Part shown: positions 24,724 through 33,386 of the stretch, one piece after another
How positions within the stretch are numbered: the first letter of the stretch is position 1
Layout of the letters: each line of letters starts with the position of its first letter
Assembly: GCA_038924905.1 (NCBI GenBank)
Contig: JBCKUK010000012.1
Coordinates: forward strand, 1 to 34,863
DNA from: JBCKUK01 sp038924905
GTDB taxonomy: Bacteria; Pseudomonadota; Gammaproteobacteria; Burkholderiales; Methylophilaceae
Reading direction: 5' to 3'
Length of the DNA stretch: 34,863 nucleotides
The notes under the pieces: generated by a model
What the model was told of the DNA's origin: nothing
Databases searched by the model: none
What the model saw: only the letters and a program-made list of their open reading frames with translations
Position numbers and translations under genes: made by a program

Positions 24724-25299
24724 ATGTTCGCTGATGCATTACTGTTTTTACTGCAAACCCTGTTAGGGCTTTTTACCTTGGCCGTGTTATTGCGTTTTTA
24801 TCTACAACTTACCGGCGCACCTTTTCAGAATCCAGCTTCGCAGGCTGTCACCGCCCTTACCAATTTTGCGGTTAAGCCTCTGCGAAGGCTCATCCCGAGC
24901 TGGCGCAGATGGGATTTATCGACCTTGCTGCTGGCTTATTTCTCACAATTATTATTGTTGACAGGTACGCAATGGCTACGTGATTTTCCATTACTTGTCG
25001 CTGGGCAAGCGGTATGGTGCGCTCTGCTGGGTCTTGCGTTTGCTGGTGTGCTCAAGTTAAGTATTTACATTTTTCTTGTCGCCGTGTTCATGCAGGCCAT
25101 TTTGAGCTGGATCAATCCTTACACGCCGTTTACATCTGTCCTCGACGCACTAACGCGACCTATCCTTAGGCCTTTACGCAGGCGTATCCCACTGGCAGGC
25201 GGGGTGGATTTAACTCCGCTGGTAGTATTTATCGGTGCCCAATTATTGTTGATTTTATTAATTTATCCCATGGAACAGCAGCTAATGAACCTGCTCTAG
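24724..25299 (+). CDS. yggT: YggT family integral membrane protein
   Basis: A 191-residue membrane protein made of two similar halves. Each half has two hydrophobic segments and the family motif: VLLRFYLQLTGAPFQNP with PLRRLIP in the first half, and ILSWINPYTPF with RPLRRRIP in the second. Function is not firmly known. It occurs widely after proC in the yggS-proC-yggT cluster, 12 nt downstream of it here. Confidence 0.9.
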   Translation: MFADALLFLLQTLLGLFTLAVLLRFYLQLTGAPFQNPASQAVTALTNFAVKPLRRLIPSWRRWDLSTLLLAYFSQLLLLTGTQWLRDFPLLVAGQAVWCALLGLAFAGVLKLSIYIFLVAVFMQAILSWINPYTPFTSVLDALTRPILRPLRRRIPLAGGVDLTPLVVFIGAQLLLILLIYPMEQQLMNLL

Positions 25300-25475
25300 A
25301 GCAGAAGCATGTTGCTCAGGAACAGATAAGTAATTGAAGGTTTGAGGAATTTCATTTACAGTTAAGGTAAGTATAGTGCGAGCGAGGCTTCAATGCACGA
25401 CGGTAAGTGTTGGGTCATGCAACTTGATTCGGTGTCATACTTGCGTTTAACACTTTAAGATTAAAGTTGCCAAAC

Positions 25476-27440
25476 ATGAGTATTAGTCTGGATCAGAAAA
25501 TCACCGAGTATCAGCATTGGCGCGAGCAATTGATGCAGGCCATTGCGGATTACCGTGACTGGCTATTGTAATGGTCTAACAATCTGCTGACTCGCTACAG
25601 GAATTACGTCTCTATGACATGGAAGAGACGCTAAAAAAAGACCGGCTGATGCTGGCTTTTGTCGCTGAATTCTCCCGTGGCAAAACAGAAACCATTAATT
25701 CCCTGTTTTTCTCTGACTATGATCAACGCTTGTTACCGTGCGACCCTGGGCGTACCACCATGTGCCCTACCGAAATATTCTGGAATGATCAGGAAGAGCC
25801 TTGCATCAAACTATTGCCCATCGAGACCCGCAAAAGAGATGATGGTCTCTCCTCTCTCAGAACAAATCCCAACGAATGGACCAAGCTGCGGCTGGACATG
25901 AGTTCCGCTTCATCCCTGAAAAAGTCGTTTCAATCTATAGTTGCGCAAAAAGAGGTAACGCTCGATGAGGCACGCAATCTCGGGCTTTGGGATGATAATG
26001 ACCTTACCATGGTACAAACTATGCAGACTAAGGGTAAAGTCGATATCCCGGTTTGGCGTCACGCACTCATCAATTTCCCTCACCCATTGCTTAAGAGCGG
26101 TCTGGTCATACTGGACACACCCGGGCTGAATGCTTTGGGTGCCGAGCCTGAACTCACGCTTAGCATTATCCCTAACGCGCATGCTGTCATTTTCTTGCTG
26201 GCAACAGACACTGGTGTTACTAAATCAGATATGCAGATTTGGACACAATTTATCCGTAACCGCGCCAGCCGCAAGTTGGCTGTGCTTAATAAGATTGACA
26301 TCCTTTGGGACGACATGAAGACGGAAGCAGAAATTGATGCCATGATCCAGACTCAGGTTGACACCACTGCACGCCAGCTGAGCCTGACAACCTCCAGTGT
26401 TTTTGCCATTTCTGCGCAAAAAGCACTGCTCGCTAAAATTAAAAAGGATGCCGCGCTGTTGGCCCGTAGCGGTATCGGTAAAGTAGAACAATTGCTGGCT
26501 GAAAATGTGGTCGGCGCAAAGCATGATATTTTGCGTAATACCATCGTCAACGAAACCGCTAATATGGTAAAAGCTTCGCGCAAACTCATTCAGGAGCGCG
26601 TGGTTGCATGGCGTACGCAGTTACATGAGCTCCAGTCACTTAGCGGACAGGGTCGCGAGAAGGTTCAGGCGCTGATTTTGGAGGTCAATGCCAACCGCAA
26701 ACTGTACGATGCCTCGATAGTCACATTCAATCAAGCCAGTCAGCAGCTTGCCAGAATGGGTGAAGTTTTACTGGAGAAACTCAAGCCTGAATACGTTGAA
26801 GCCCTGCTCGAGGAAAGCAGGCAAGCAATTGGCGATAGCTGGACAACTGTGGGTTTGAATCGAGGCATGAAAGGTTTGATCAAAAAAAACTACTGCGTTG
26901 GCTGAGGACATTACCTTGCAGAGTAAAAAAATCAATAGTCTGGCCAATCAGCAATATCTGCTATCCCACAGTCGGCATGGCTTCGAAAAGCGCGTTCCTG
27001 AGGCACTGGTGATGCAAAATTTTCTGGATCAAATGACCGCGCTTGAAGGCGTTACCGAACAATTTTGTGCCAATCCAATCAACGTAATGACCGAAAAACA
27101 CTTTTTAGTACGTAAGTTTTTTCTCAGTTTGGGACAACAAGCGCAAGCTATTTTTGCAGAAGCGCATCAAGAATCCAATAAATGGTTGCTCGATGTTTTG
27201 GGGCCGCTCAAACTACAGATTAACGAACATAAATTGGTTCTGGAGAAACGCACTGCCGCACTTACCGAAGTCCACCAAAATACAGATTTGCTGAAAAAGA
27301 ATATGGCTGCGGTAGAAACGGAATTTAAAACGCTGCACAATCAAAGCAGCAAACTTGACCAGCTGCTGCTGGTGCTAATGAAGTCAGCCAAGTCAGCTAG
27401 CTCTACTGAGCCAGAAAATCCTACAGCCATTACTATTTAG
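25476..27440 (+). pseudogene. dynamin-family GTPase, disrupted by at least three frame lesions
   Basis: Three consecutive reading frames encode parts of one bacterial dynamin-like GTPase of about 655 residues. Part one (25476-25571) gives MSISLDQKITEYQHWR and ends in TAA after YRDWLL. Part two (from about 25580; first ATG 25619, to 26905) continues with SADSLQELRLYD and contains the G1 motif SRGKTETIN, G3 LDTPGLNA and G4 LNKID. Part three (to 27440) is a helical C-terminus whose frame begins upstream of ATG 26898. Between parts one and two, two shifts are needed (NGL is in a third frame). Parts two and three join if one A is removed from the A8 run at 26882-26889. Such proteins remodel or stabilise membranes. 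Sequence is otherwise well conserved, so decay is recent or some lesions are sequencing errors. Confidence 0.82.
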
Positions 27441-27446
27441 TACTAC

Positions 27447-28940
27447 TTACAACAGTACGATATCAAATTCCTCCTGCGTACGCTGCAATTCTGTACTCTG
27501 TAAATCTAGCTGATCGTGAAATGCCTGAAGCGACACCGGTTTCCCAATAAAATTGGATAAATCAGCTAAACCTTGCGCTTCCTCGCCCATTAACAAATCA
27601 ATTACTTTTTGCGACGCTAACACACGAAATTCCCGTGCGGCAGTTTGCCGAGAATAGCGCAGTAGCTCACGAAAAATCTCGTAACATACTGTTTGCGGCG
27701 TTTTAAGTTCTCCCCGCCCCAGGCAAGCAGGGCATGGCTCACAGAGGACATGCGCCAGCCTCCCACGGGTGCGCTTACGCGTCATTTCCACCAAGCCCAG
27801 CGCAGAAAAACCATGCACAGCAACACGTGCGCGATCTTTAGCGATGGCCTTCTGCAGTTCTTCCAGCACCGCTGCATGCTGGCCATCTTCATTCATATCA
27901 ATAAAGTCAATGATGATGATGCCACCCAGATTACGTAGCCGGAGTTGGCGCGCGATACACTGACAGGCTTCGAGATTGGTCTTGAAAATAGTATCCGACA
28001 AGCTGTTACCACTCACATAGCTGCCGGTGTTCACGTCCACCGTGGTTAGCGCCTCGGTTTGATCAATAATCAAATAGCCGCCGCATTTCAACTCTACTTT
28101 GCGTGACAGGGCTTTTTTAATCTCATTTTCGACGTTGTGCATGTCGAACAATGGCTGCTCGCCCTGGTAATGCTGCAGGCGATTTGCCATACCGACGGAA
28201 TAGTCCTCGGAAAAATCCAGCAACTTTTGATAGGTTTCGCGTGAATCGACCAGAATACGGTCAGTCTGCTCATTCACCAAATCGCGCAACATCCGCATGG
28301 GCAAGCCCAGATCCTGAAACACCAACGAACGATCTGCAGCATCCTGGCTGGCTGCTTGAATGTTAACCCACGCCTTTTGCAGGTAATCAATGTCCGCCAG
28401 CAACTCTTCATCAGTCGCGGCTTCTGACACGGTGCGGATGATATAGCCGCCCTGCCTGTCTTCGGGCAACAGTCTGATCAGCCGTTCGCGCAACAACTCA
28501 CGCTCCGCTTCGTCCTCAATGCGCTGGGAGACGCCAATATGGTCCTGCTGTGGCAAATACACCAAAAATCGTCCTGCGATACTTATCTGCGTAGTTAGTC
28601 GCGCACCCTTGCTACCCATCGGCTCCTTGAGAACCTGCACGATCAAAGACTGGCCTTCACGCAATACTGTTTGTATGGCTTTCTGTTTTTCGCTATCAGC
28701 GTCGTTGACAGTGCATTCAAGCACATCCGCCGCGTGCAGAAAAGCAGCACGCTGCAAGCCGATTTCAACAAAGGCGGACTGCATGCCGGGCAACACGCGG
28801 CAGACCTCACCACGATAGATATTGCCCACCAGGCCGAGTGAGGAACTACGTTCCATATGCAACTCTTGCAACACGCCATCCTCCACAATAGCTGCACGAG
28901 CCTCTTGCGGCGTTATATTAATCAGTATTTCCTGACTCAC
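27447..28940 (-). CDS. rng: ribonuclease G
   Basis: A single-strand endoribonuclease that matures the 16S 5' end and takes part in mRNA decay. The 497 residues have an S1 domain near residues 35-120 (NIYRGEVCRVLPGMQSAFVE), the catalytic Asp motifs in TVDVNTGSY and IIIIDFIDM, and the zinc-link cysteines in CEPCPACLGRG. There is no long C-terminal scaffold, which separates it from RNase E. It overlaps the maf stop by 4 nt, the usual maf-rng (yhdE-cafA) pair. It converges with the dynamin-like gene with a 6-nt gap. Confidence 0.95.
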   Translation of the reverse strand: MSQEILINITPQEARAAIVEDGVLQELHMERSSSLGLVGNIYRGEVCRVLPGMQSAFVEIGLQRAAFLHAADVLECTVNDADSEKQKAIQTVLREGQSLIVQVLKEPMGSKGARLTTQISIAGRFLVYLPQQDHIGVSQRIEDEAERELLRERLIRLLPEDRQGGYIIRTVSEAATDEELLADIDYLQKAWVNIQAASQDAADRSLVFQDLGLPMRMLRDLVNEQTDRILVDSRETYQKLLDFSEDYSVGMANRLQHYQGEQPLFDMHNVENEIKKALSRKVELKCGGYLIIDQTEALTTVDVNTGSYVSGNSLSDTIFKTNLEACQCIARQLRLRNLGGIIIIDFIDMNEDGQHAAVLEELQKAIAKDRARVAVHGFSALGLVEMTRKRTRGRLAHVLCEPCPACLGRGELKTPQTVCYEIFRELLRYSRQTAAREFRVLASQKVIDLLMGEEAQGLADLSNFIGKPVSLQAFHDQLDLQSTELQRTQEEFDIVLL

Positions 28941-29524
28941 AATACGTCCACCCCAGCGTTTTTAAGCAAAACTGCCGTTTCAAAAATAGGTAAACCCATT
29001 ACGCCGGAATAACTGCCTTCAATACGGCGAATAAAGGTGCCAGCCAAGCCCTGGATACCATAAGCACCGGCTTTGTCGCGCGGCTCGCCAGAGGCAATGT
29101 AGGCAGCGATTGCCCGCTCGGATAACACGGCCATCTCTACTCTTGTCGTGGAAAGTGCGGTCTCCAGGCCCTTATCTGAAGCTATTGCCAAGCCGGTATG
29201 CACCTCGTGCCAGCGGCCGGAAAGAGTTTTTAGCATGACGGCCGCGTCTTGGTCATTTTCCGGTTTTCCCAGAATCAGCCCATCGATACTCACCGTGGTA
29301 TCCGCCGCCAGAATTGGTAAATTTGCCGTGTCACTGACTTTCAAGCTCTCCCTGCAAGCACCGGCCTTCTCGGCGGCAAGGCGCACCACATAAGCTTCAG
29401 GCGTTTCGCCGGCACGCACAGATTCGTCTATATCCGTCGGCAGGATATGAAAATCAATGCCGATTTGCTGCAAAAGTTCAGCACGTCGTGGTGAACGGGA
29501 AGCGAGGTAAATACTCTTAGTCAT
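28937..29524 (-). CDS. maf: Maf family nucleotide pyrophosphatase (YhdE type, dTTP/UTP)
   Basis: Hydrolyses dTTP, UTP and modified nucleotides to monophosphates as a house-cleaning enzyme. The 195 residues start MTKSIYLASRSPRRAELL with the phosphate-binding SxSPRR motif. LAADTTVSIDG has the catalytic Asp region, and SGEPRDKAGAYGIQG followed by EGSYSGVMGLP matches the YhdE subgroup rather than YceF. It overlaps rng by 4 nt. Confidence 0.94.
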   Translation of the reverse strand: MTKSIYLASRSPRRAELLQQIGIDFHILPTDIDESVRAGETPEAYVVRLAAEKAGACRESLKVSDTANLPILAADTTVSIDGLILGKPENDQDAAVMLKTLSGRWHEVHTGLAIASDKGLETALSTTRVEMAVLSERAIAAYIASGEPRDKAGAYGIQGLAGTFIRRIEGSYSGVMGLPIFETAVLLKNAGVDVL

Positions 29525-29595
29525 GGAATGCTTTATCAGAGGTTCCTTTAGCTGTAGGCTGTGAATACTAACTGATTCGGATTCTACTGAATATC

Positions 29596-30228
29596 ATGGA
29601 ATGGGCGTATTTATTTAAAATCAGCATCGCACTGTTTGCCATTGTCAATCCAATTGGCAGTGTGCCTATATTCATCAGCGCCACTGACGGCTAGTCGGCA
29701 AAAGATCGTGCGCATGCCGCAAAAACCGTCGCGCTTATTGTATTTTTTGTATTGACACTATCCGGATTACTCGGCGACAAGATTCTGGCATTTTTCAGTA
29801 TTAGTATTCCGTCATTCCAGGTTGGGGGTGGCATTTTACTCATGCTGATTGCCATCTCGATGATGCACGCCAAGCAAAGCGACACGCGCCAGACAAAGGA
29901 AGAAGCGCAAGCGGTGGCAGACCGCGAAGCAACTGCGGTCGCGCCCTTGAGTATCCCGTTGCTGGCAGGCCCGGGCGCCATCAGCAGCATGATTATTGCC
30001 GCCCAGCAAAGCGGCAGTTTTTTGGGGCACGTATCCTTGGCGCTACCGGTAGCCGTGGTTTGCGTGTTTATCTGGATAACGCTCAGATTGGCGCTGGGTA
30101 TCGCGCATAAGCTGGGCACCATAGGCATCAATATTGTCACGCGCCTGATGGGGCTTATTCTGGCAGCCATGGCAGTAGAATTCATCGCGCACGGCATTGC
30201 CGGTTTGTTTCCCAAACTGGTTAATTAG
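29596..30228 (+). pseudogene. MarC family integral membrane protein with in-frame TAG
   Basis: One frame of 211 codons encodes a complete MarC-family (UPF0056) membrane protein. MEWAYLFKISIALFAIVNP is followed by IGSVPIF, then about five more hydrophobic segments to the end at 30228, and GPGAISSMIIAA is typical of the family. Codon 33 (29692-29694) is TAG where relatives commonly have Gln, consistent with a single C-to-T change. Everything after it is in frame. Without suppression only 32 residues, or a restarted fragment, would be made. Function of the family is unknown. The disruption could be a real recent mutation or a base-call error. Confidence 0.85.
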
Positions 30229-30271
30229 CCTCCCGCGCTGTAAAATCTTAGGTTTTCGTTATGCACACCCT

Positions 30272-30715
30272 ATGATCTGGAAACCCAATACCACCGTCGC
30301 CGCTATCGTTGAACAAGACGGAAAATTCCTGCTGGTGGTAGAAGAAACCGCCAATGGCATGCGCCTGAATCAGCCTGCCGGGCACCTGGAAGATGGTGAA
30401 ACCCTGCTGCAAGCGGTGGTGCGCGAAACTCTCGAGGAAACTGCTTACAACTTCGCGCCTGAATCCCTGCTTGGCATCTACCATTGGCGTCACTCGCATA
30501 AAGACCTGACCTATTTGCGTTTTGCCTTCATCGGCAAGGTCTCCGGTCATGACCCTGCGCAAAAGCTGGATGACGGCATCATCCGCGCAGTATGGATGGA
30601 TATGGATGAAATCCGCGCCAATGCCGCCATTCATCGCAGCCCCCAGGTGCTGACCTGCATTGAGCATTACCTAGCCGGGCAACACTTCCCACTATCGGTA
30701 ATAAGCCACTTATGA
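30272..30715 (+). CDS. nudJ: NUDIX hydrolase, NudJ-like phosphatase
   Basis: A small Nudix enzyme (147 residues) related to E. coli NudJ, which acts on thiamine-type and other nucleotide pyrophosphates. The Nudix box is GHLEDGETLLQAVVRETLEE (about residues 36-55), followed by TAY where the consensus has a Gly. I place the start at ATG 30272 (MIWKPNTTVAAIVE), which aligns with family N-termini. The upstream frame has no support. The stop overlaps the mnmA ATG by 4 nt, the conserved nudJ-mnmA pair. Confidence 0.92.
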   Translation: MIWKPNTTVAAIVEQDGKFLLVVEETANGMRLNQPAGHLEDGETLLQAVVRETLEETAYNFAPESLLGIYHWRHSHKDLTYLRFAFIGKVSGHDPAQKLDDGIIRAVWMDMDEIRANAAIHRSPQVLTCIEHYLAGQHFPLSVISHL

Positions 30716-31794
30716 CTAAGCGCGTAGTAGTTGGTATGTCTGGCGGTGTTGACTCCTCGGTCGCGGCACTGCTATTGAAAGAGCAGGGCTATGACGTTGT
30801 CGGCCTGTTCATGAAAAACTGGGAAGATGACGATACCGACGAATACTGCTCGTCCAAACAGGATTTGATTGACGCCGTTTCTGTCGCGGATAGGCTAGAC
30901 ATTGAAATCGAGGCGGTAAATTTCAGTGCCGAATATAAAGAGCGTGTATTCACTAACTTTTTGGAAGAATACAAGGCTGGGCGCACGCCCAACCCGGATA
31001 TCCTGTGTAATTCTGAGATTAAATTCAAGGCATTTCTGGATCATGCCTTAACGCTGGGTGCTGACCTCATCGCCACCGGCCACTACGCCCAGGTGCAAAG
31101 CAAGGGCAGTTTGTTCCAGCTACGCAAAGCTGAAGACGGCAGCAAAGATCAGAGTTATTTCCTTTATCGCCTGAATCAGGCGCAGCTTTCCAAAACGCTT
31201 TTCCCGCTAGGCCACCTGCTCAAACGCCAGGTGCGTGAAATCGCGCGTAAGGCTGACCTGCCTACCAGCGAGAAAAAGGATTCCACCGGTATATGCTTCA
31301 TAGGTGAACGTCCGTTTCAGGAATTCCTGGCGCGTTATCTGCCGCGCCAGCCCGGCGAAATGCAAACCCCAGAAGGCCAAGTGGTTGGTGAACATGAAGG
31401 GTTGATGTATTACACGCTAGGGCAGCGCCAGGGTCTCGGCATAGGCGGCTCCAATGCCAGCAATGGCGAGCCGTGGTTTGTTGCGGCAAAAGATATGCAG
31501 CACAATGTGCTTATCGTGGTGCAAGGACACGGCCATCCGCTGCTATTGAATGATGGCCTGACTGCCAGCCAATTGCACTGGATTGCCAATCAAGAGCCAA
31601 AAACACATTGGGTATATGCGGCGAAAACCCGCTACCGTCAGCCCGATGCGCCTTGCGAGATTGACCGACTGGACAGTGATAACCTGGAAGTGCGCTTTGG
31701 CCAAAAACAATGGGCAATCACCCCGGGGCAGTCGGTGGTCGTTTATGAAAGCAATGTTTGCCTGGGTGGCGGTATTATTACTTCAGCTTTATAG
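30712..31794 (+). CDS. mnmA: tRNA-specific 2-thiouridylase MnmA
   Basis: Installs the 2-thio group on wobble uridine 34 of tRNA-Lys, -Glu and -Gln, with sulfur relayed from TusE or another donor. The 360 residues have the PP-loop GMSGGVDSSVAALLL (residues 8-22), the catalytic Cys in NPDILCNSEIKF (about 102) and the persulfide Cys in GICFIGERPF (about 199), plus ATGHYAQV. It is complete and of normal length. Confidence 0.97.
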   Translation: MTKRVVVGMSGGVDSSVAALLLKEQGYDVVGLFMKNWEDDDTDEYCSSKQDLIDAVSVADRLDIEIEAVNFSAEYKERVFTNFLEEYKAGRTPNPDILCNSEIKFKAFLDHALTLGADLIATGHYAQVQSKGSLFQLRKAEDGSKDQSYFLYRLNQAQLSKTLFPLGHLLKRQVREIARKADLPTSEKKDSTGICFIGERPFQEFLARYLPRQPGEMQTPEGQVVGEHEGLMYYTLGQRQGLGIGGSNASNGEPWFVAAKDMQHNVLIVVQGHGHPLLLNDGLTASQLHWIANQEPKTHWVYAAKTRYRQPDAPCEIDRLDSDNLEVRFGQKQWAITPGQSVVVYESNVCLGGGIITSAL

Positions 31795-31810
31795 GCTGCC
31801 AGATAGGATG

Positions 31811-32422
31811 CTAGACAGCTAGTGGTGCCGTGTCCTTAAAAGCAGGTCGTTTCATCATTTCACCGTAGTGGCGAGCGAGATTTGGATACTGCTTTTGCCA
31901 CTTAATCTGTTTGTGGCGCAAATTCACGTAGCCGAGCATACAGCCAAGCGCAATATCAGCCAGACTGAAAGTCTCGTCCACACACCATTTGTTGTCGCCC
32001 AGATCATCGCTCAGCGCCTTCAGGCCACGCTCAACCTTGCCCAGTTGTTTGGTGATTGAAGCTGCGTCCTGCATATTTTGTGGCCGACGCCCTTCCCTCA
32101 TGGCTGCCACCGCCGCATCGCAAACGCCATCTGCAAGCGCTTCCCAGCGCCTTACCAAAACCATGGAACTATGGTTTTGCGGGAGTAAATGCGCTATCGG
32201 CGTGCGGTTGTCCAGGTATTCCACAATTACGCGAGAATCAAACAGACTGCTGTCATTATCCAGGATCAGCACCGGAATTTTGCCCAGCGGATTGTAATCG
32301 CTCACTGGGCAGTCTGGCGCCGAAAGCACAACCTCAACCATTTCCAATTCGATATGCTTTTCGGCCGCAACGACACGAACTTTGCGGGCATAGGGGCTAT
32401 TTAGAGTGTACAGAAGTTTCAT
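31811..32422 (-). CDS. glutathione S-transferase family protein (YibF-like)
   Basis: A 203-residue protein with an N-terminal thioredoxin-like domain (MKLLYTLNSPYARKVRVVA, then NPLGKIPVLI and the glutathione-binding SLFDSRVI around residue 64). An all-helical C-terminal domain carries the SLADIALGCMLGYV N-capping box. Ser9 or a nearby residue may activate glutathione. The substrate cannot be read from the sequence. It is convergent with mnmA (16-nt gap) and divergent from nadC. Confidence 0.9.
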   Translation of the reverse strand: MKLLYTLNSPYARKVRVVAAEKHIELEMVEVVLSAPDCPVSDYNPLGKIPVLILDNDSSLFDSRVIVEYLDNRTPIAHLLPQNHSSMVLVRRWEALADGVCDAAVAAMREGRRPQNMQDAASITKQLGKVERGLKALSDDLGDNKWCVDETFSLADIALGCMLGYVNLRHKQIKWQKQYPNLARHYGEMMKRPAFKDTAPLAV

Positions 32423-32466
32423 ATTATTTAAGCGCTGACATTATGAGTGATGACGAAATGCTGCAT

Positions 32467-32472
32467 TATAAT
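32467..32472 (+). promoter_or_regulatory. -10 element TATAAT upstream of nadC
   Basis: A perfect TATAAT ends 8 nt before the ATG at 32480. If used, the transcript would begin at the start codon. No good -35 hexamer was seen. Confidence 0.4.
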
Positions 32473-32479
32473 GGAATTT

Positions 32480-33361
32480 ATGGAGCCAAACCTGCCTGAC
32501 ATTGGTCTGCAAAGCCCTTCACTGCGAGCGGCAATTGAGCATGATGTGCGTAATGCGCTGGATGAAGATATTGGCGATGGCGACCTCACCGCGCAGCTTA
32601 TCCCGGCAACACAATCAGCCAGCGCCACTGTCATCAGCCGTGAATCTGCGATTTTTTGTGGCATGGCATGGGCGGAGCACTGCTTTAAGCTGCTGGATGC
32701 CGCTACGCAAATTCAATGGCAGGTAGCGGAAGGTGAGCGCATCAGCCCAGATCAAGTACTCTGTAAAATTAGTGGTAATGCCCGCGCAATGCTGACTGCC
32801 GAACGCCCGGCGTTAAATTTTCTACAAACGCTTTCTGCCACGGCGACCACCACGTGGCGCTATGTGGATGCAGTTGCGGGCAGCAAAGCGCATATTTTTG
32901 ATACGCGCAAAACCCTGCCCGGCCTGCGTCTGGCACAAAAATATGCAGTCACGGTTGGCGGCGGCATGAATCATCGCCTGGGGCTGCATGATGGCATTCT
33001 TATTAAGGAAAACCATATTGTCGCTACAGGCAGTATTGAGGCTGCTTTGCTGGCGGCACATGCCCTCGAGAAAAATATACCTGTGCAGATTGAAGTAGAA
33101 TCACTTGCACAGCTGAAAGCAGCACTACAGGCACATGCCAGGCTTATTCTGCTGGATAATTTTAGCCTGCAGGACTTGACTGAGGCCGTGAGTATAAATG
33201 CCGGTCGCGCTATACTGGAGGCATCGGGCGGGATTGATTTGGACAATGTACGGGAAGTCGCGCTGACAGGAGTGGATCGCATTTCGATTGGTAGCCTGAC
33301 CAAGAATATACAGGCTATAGACCTCTCCATGCGCTTTGATGCTGAGCTTAAACACCATTAA
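32480..33361 (+). CDS. nadC: nicotinate-nucleotide pyrophosphorylase (carboxylating), quinolinate phosphoribosyltransferase
   Basis: Converts quinolinate and PRPP to nicotinate mononucleotide in de novo NAD synthesis. From ATG 32480 there are 293 residues. DTRKTLPGLR (about 140-149), GGGMNHRLGLHDGILIKENH and the C-terminal VDRISIGSLTKNIQAIDLSM block are diagnostic. Alternative in-frame starts are GTG 32447, ATG 32450 and ATG 32471. I prefer 32480 because the TATAAT at 32467-32472 overlaps ATG 32471, but the start is uncertain. nadA and nadB are not in the window. Confidence 0.95.
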   Translation: MEPNLPDIGLQSPSLRAAIEHDVRNALDEDIGDGDLTAQLIPATQSASATVISRESAIFCGMAWAEHCFKLLDAATQIQWQVAEGERISPDQVLCKISGNARAMLTAERPALNFLQTLSATATTTWRYVDAVAGSKAHIFDTRKTLPGLRLAQKYAVTVGGGMNHRLGLHDGILIKENHIVATGSIEAALLAAHALEKNIPVQIEVESLAQLKAALQAHARLILLDNFSLQDLTEAVSINAGRAILEASGGIDLDNVREVALTGVDRISIGSLTKNIQAIDLSMRFDAELKHH

Positions 33362-33386
33362 AAGGACAAAAGCTTAAGGACAAAAA

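Noticed and set aside
25300..25475. Small gene or RNA in the 176-nt gap between yggT and the dynamin-like gene
   Set aside because: There is no ORF with a ribosome-binding site, no strong hairpin and no promoter of convincing quality.
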